From Candidatus Accumulibacter sp. ACC003 (GTDB lineage Bacteria > Pseudomonadota > Gammaproteobacteria > Burkholderiales > Rhodocyclaceae), in the NCBI RefSeq assembly GCF_907163085.1, contig NZ_CAJQTX010000006.1, positions 124,001-188,000 of the forward strand: a stretch of 64,000 nucleotides of DNA. Reading direction: 5' to 3'. Below, piece by piece: positions 59,412 to 64,000 of the stretch (the stretch's first letter is position 1; every line of letters begins with the position of its first letter). The position numbers and the translations under genes are program-made. The notes under the pieces are model-generated. The model worked only from the letters and a program-made list of their open reading frames with translations, did no database searches and was not told the origin of the DNA.

Positions 59412-62400
59412 ATGCGGGTGCTTGCGCCCGCGCCGCCCTTTAATACTGCGATGTTGCCCATGTTCGACAACCTGCGAAAATATGCCGCCGCCTACGCGGT
59501 GGCAATCGGCGGCCTGCTGCTGACCTGCCTGTCGTCGTGGAACGTGCGCGAGGAGCTGCAGAGCAGCCACCTCAAGGAATTCCAGTGGGCGGCCAGTGAC
59601 CGCGTCGAGTCGCTGCGCGCTGTTGTCGGGCAGGGGCTGGACGCGCTGCTCGAGATTCGCGGCCTGTTCTACGCCGCGCAGGGAATCGACGATACCGAAT
59701 TCAACGTCTTTACCGACTCGATCCTGCAGCGTCGGCCGTACATCGAGAGCCTGCTCTGGGCGCCGCTGCAAGCGCCATCGGAGCTGGCCGCCGGCAGCCC
59801 ACCGCTGGCGCGGGGGGCTGCGCAGGGGTCAGCGCATTTGCCAGTGCATTTGCCAGCGCATTTGCCAGTCCTCCTGGCCGCGTCGCGCGGCGGCTTCGGG
59901 CCAGCGCAAGGCGTCGACCTGAACGCCAGCAGCGAATTGGCGATGCTCTTCGCGCGCGCCACCGAGAGCGGCAAGATTGCCGTCAGCGGGCGCCTGGCGC
60001 TGGCGCGGCCGGGTCAGGAAAACTTGTCGGTAATCTATGCCGTGTTGCCGGTCTACGCGCCGGCCAGGGCGCGCGCCGGCGCCGCCCGCCCGACGCCGGC
60101 CAGTTCTGGCAAGCCGCTCGGTTTCGTGGTCGGCGTCTACAACGTCGAGGAACTGGTGCATGTCGCGATCAGCCTGCTTGAGCCGCGCGGTGTCGAGGTC
60201 CTGGTGCGTGACGATTCGGCCGCTGGCGAAGCCGAGTTCGTGCACTTTTACGCCAGTCGGCTGGAGCCCGGCAGCGTCGCCACCGCGGCCGGACTGCTCC
60301 CCGAGCACGACCAGGATCAGCCACGGATGGTGGCGACGATTGACGTCGGCGACCGAAGCTGGTCGGTCACCTGTGTGGCGACGCATACCTTTCGCAGCGC
60401 CGAGGCATTCAACGAGGCGCATTGGTTGGTAATGGCCGGTGGCTTCGTGTTTACGGCGCTGCTCGTTTTCTACCTGGTGCACAGCCGCCGCGAACTGGAT
60501 TATCGAATCCGCCTGGCGCAGACCATCCGCGAGCGCGAAGAATTGTTTCGGCAGCTGGCCGAAACGGTCGACGTCGTTTTCTGGGCGACCAACGCCGACG
60601 CTACGCGGCTGGAGTATATCGGCCCGGCATTCCGCCGGATGGCCAGTGCACAGGCGCCGCTCGACAGCAGCTCGCCGTCGCTGCTGCTCGAGGTCTTCGC
60701 GCCCGACGACCGGCATACCCTGAGCGCCGCGATCGCTCAGCTGCAGAGCGACGGTGGCCGTTTCACGGTGGTGCTGCCGGTGGTCGCTGGTCCGCGCGCC
60801 GACAACGATAGCCGGTGGTTGCGCGTCTGCGGCTTTCCGGTGCGCGAAGCGGGTGGCGAGCTGAGCCGCATCGTCGGTTTTTGCGAGGACATTACCGAGC
60901 ACAAGGTGGCCGAGGACGCGCTGCGCGACTCGGAAGCGAAATTGCGGACGCTGTTCAAGAACTCCCCGGACCTTATTTTTACGGTCGATCGTCAGGCCAA
61001 AATCCTGTTTACCAACCGCGCCTTGTCGTACCCGCTGGGCGGTGCCGGCGAGACGCGATCGGAGCTGATTCTGCCGCCCGACGTTCGCCAGGCTTACCTT
61101 GAAAAACTGTGGCGGGTATTCGCCAGCGGCCAGATCGAGCATTGCCAGTACGCCGCCAGCGACGCCACCTGGTGGGAAGTCCGGATGGTGCCGATCAGTT
61201 CGGCGAATGCGGCAAACGTGGTGATCGCGGCGATGGTGGTGATCACCGACATCACCGAGAACCGGCAGCTGCAACGGCAGGCGATTCGCAGCGCGCGGCT
61301 GGCGTCGCTCGGCGTGCTGTCGGCGGGCATTGCGCACGAAATCAGCAACCCGAATCATGCCATCATGGCCAATGCCGCCTTGCTGGGCCGCATCTGGCAC
61401 GACGCCCTGCCGATCCTCAAGGAGTATGAGGACGAGCAGGGCGATTTCCTGCTGGCCGGCTTGAACGCGGCGCAAGCGCGCGAAACGATTGCCCGCGGCA
61501 TGCGCGACATCGGCGAGAATGCCAAGCGTATCCAGACGATCATCGCCAATCTGAAGCATCTGGGCAAACAGGATGGTGGCCATATGGATGAACTGGCCGA
61601 CGTCGGGAGGATCCTCAGCGCCGTCGTGGCGCTGCTCGACGCCCGTATTCGCAAGCACACCGACGTCCTGACGCTGGAGCTGCCGGAGGCCCTGCCGGCG
61701 GTGCGCGGGAACGTCCAGCAGCTCGAGCAGGTATTCATCAACGTGATCATCAACGCCCTCGAGTCTCTGCCCGACCGGAGCCGCTCGGTCAAGGTTTCCG
61801 TCCGCCTCGACAGCGCCAACAGCCGCATCGTCGTGCGCGTCAAGGATCGCGGCCAGGGGATCAGCGAGGATGTCCTGGCGCAGATCGGCGAGCCCTTCTT
61901 CACCACCAAGGCAGACAGCGGTGGCACCGGGCTGGGCCTGTCGATCTCGTCGTCGATCGTCGAAAAACACGGCGGCGTCCTGCGCTTCGCGTCGAACAAG
62001 AAATTCGGCACGACGGTCAGCATCGACCTGCCGATCAGCACGGAGGAGTGGAATGAAAGAGCAATCCCTGGTCGCCCTGCGGTGCTGCTGGTTGATGACG
62101 ACGAGTCGGTCCTGCATGCCACCGCGGCGCTGCTGCAGAGCGCCGGGGTGGCCAACGTCCAGATGTTCAACGACAGTCGCGAGCTGCTGCCGGCGCTCGA
62201 GCGGCAGCCGGCCAGCGTGCTGTTGCTCGATCTCTTCATGCCGCATCGCACCGGCGAGGAGTTGTTGCCGGAGATCGTGCAGCTCTATCCGGAGCTGCCG
62301 GTGATCGTCATGACCGCCGCGCAGGACGTCGAGACCGCGGTGCTGAGCATGAAAGAAGGCGCCTTCGACTACCTCGTCAAGCCGGTCGAGGAAAGCCGCC

Positions 62401-62512
62401 TGCTGGCGAGCGTCCGGCACGCGCTCGAGGTGCAATCGTTGCGCCGGCAGATGGGCGTTCTCAAACACTATCTTCTTCGGTTGTCCTGCAACACGGCGAG
62501 GCCTTTGCCGGC

Positions 62513-62516
<4 letters not shown>
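59412..62516 (+). CDS. Hybrid sensor histidine kinase: CHASE, two PAS, HisKA, ATPase, receiver
   Basis: A membrane kinase of about 1034 residues. Rough positions: TM1 22-43, a CHASE-like periplasmic domain 50-330, TM2 336-357, two PAS domains (about 376-500 and 505-615), and HisKA with IAHEISNPNHAI near 640. The ATPase follows with N-box FINVIINALES (about 775), KDRGQGIS and GGTGLGLS. A receiver from about 890 has VLLVDDDES and phosphorylation Asp in VLLLDLFMP. Its C-terminus would normally continue into an AAA+ domain, but instead stops at 62516, overlapping the next gene. The start could also be ATG 59451 or 59460. Confidence 0.9.
59834..59869 (+). repeat. Three 12-bp in-frame repeats in the kinase gene
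   Basis: GCATTTGCCAGT occurs three times in a row (one copy ends in C), encoding a tandem His-Leu-Pro-Val/Ala tetrapeptide in the CHASE-like periplasmic region. Copy-number change would keep the frame. Confidence 0.85.
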
Positions 62517-63481
<965 letters not shown>

Positions 63482-64000
63482 ACCGGCGACGCCGTCGTCG
63501 TGGCCACGGCTGTGCTTCGCCGCGCCCGCCGCCGAGGCCCTTGTTTGCCGTCCGCCCCTGGCAGCTGAGCACGGCCCCGGGGAGCTCTGCCCCCGGTGTC
63601 GCGTTTCGTTAATGACAGGCACGGCAATCGAGCACTTTCGATCGCCTTTGCAGGCGCTTTGCAGGGCATTTGTGATGACGGTGAGGTAGTCGGCGATGCT
63701 GTTTTGTTGCACCCCGTGGTGCGTGCGGCGCAGCGGGCGTGAGCGCCGCCGAGGTGCGCCATTTCGCGTTTTTCCGGACGCTGCACGGCGCTGGCACGAA
63801 CAATGCTTAAGTCAAGCAGGTCGGCGCCCGTCGGCTCGCTCTTGATCGGTAAAGACCAATCATGCTGGCCGCTAGCATCGCTGTACCCTCATGCACGCGC
63901 TGGATCGTGCCCCAAGCGATCATTGATCTCGATGAAGTCATTAACGGCTGCCACGCCATCGTCGTCAAGCTCTGCTGAGCATCGTTCGTCTGGGAGCCCG
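63482..64000. other. Window end without recognisable gene
   Basis: No gene is supported in the last 519 bp. A minus-strand 64-codon frame (63609-63803) ends in CRACH, resembling a heme-attachment motif, but nothing else in it looks like a cytochrome. Confidence 0.5.

Noticed and set aside
59829-62468. Very long minus-strand frame (879 codons) opposite the hybrid kinase
   Set aside because: The plus strand carries unmistakable kinase and receiver motifs. The antisense frame has low-complexity His/Arg/Gln-rich sequence and no family match.
63609-63803. Minus-strand 64-codon frame ending CRACH
   Set aside because: A lone CxxCH at the very end of a frame is expected by chance; no signal peptide or cytochrome fold features are visible.

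Overview
The window is GC-rich and bacterial, and probably belongs to a betaproteobacterium, with Rhodocyclales (for example a Candidatus Accumulibacter relative) as the best guess. The main evidence is the ribosomal block ordered rplF-rplR-rpsE-rpmD-rplO-secY-infA-rpmJ-rpsM-rpsK-rpsD-rpoA-rplQ, with infA between secY and rpmJ, as is usual in Betaproteobacteria. A PEP-CTERM secreted protein, a cyanide-insensitive-type bd oxidase and combined ergothioneine/selenoneine genes fit that placement. The taxonomy is inferred, not proven.

Layout. 1-7051: end of the spc operon and the alpha operon, closed by a clear intrinsic terminator. 8009-13556: egtD, senA (opposite strand), senB, and a selD-type gene fused to a flavoprotein oxidoreductase. 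Together these look like a complete selenoneine (selenium analogue of ergothioneine) pathway. 13822-14459: a VapBC/FitAB-like toxin-antitoxin pair. 14666-21225: a minus-strand polyamine ABC transporter operon (binding protein, ATPase, two permeases) whose ATPase gene is cut by a 2376-bp insertion sequence with perfect 5-bp target duplications. 21527-25354: MarC, a SHOCT protein, a glutathione transferase and an EamA exporter. 25966-32074: a PEP-CTERM protein, a small secreted protein, two tandemly duplicated LPMO-like copper-enzyme candidates (one fused to TPRs), a small membrane protein and a lactonase.

32651-36989: a Tll0287-like heme-motif membrane sensor overlapping an MscS channel, then an SLC13 carrier. 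37550-39203: an unrecognised protein and a YiiX-like cysteine hydrolase. 39573-42824: a glutamate/aspartate-type ABC transporter. 43441-45863: a bd-type quinol oxidase (cioAB/cydAB). 45915-52268: a four-gene carbohydrate cluster (GH63-like glucosidase, GMC oxidoreductase, MFS, SDR). 52437-54677: a frameshifted Cys-rich secreted protein and a largely gene-free stretch with a 42-bp tandem repeat. 54678-55647: a cold-shock/TM/Excalibur protein and a small membrane protein. 55826-63481: a second EgtB-family gene (ergothioneine type), a DUF255 thioredoxin-like protein, and a two-component system in which the receiver of an NtrC-type regulator is joined to the kinase while the AAA+/HTH part is a separate overlapping gene.

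How they work together. EgtD makes hercynine, the shared precursor. SenC (SelD-like) supplies selenophosphate, SenB makes a selenosugar and SenA joins it to hercynine to give selenoneine. The EgtB at 55826 can use the same hercynine for the sulfur analogue. The selenoneine locus, the split NtrC module, the duplicated LPMO-like genes and the Tll0287-MscS pair deserve the closest look. No tRNA, rRNA or CRISPR array was seen.
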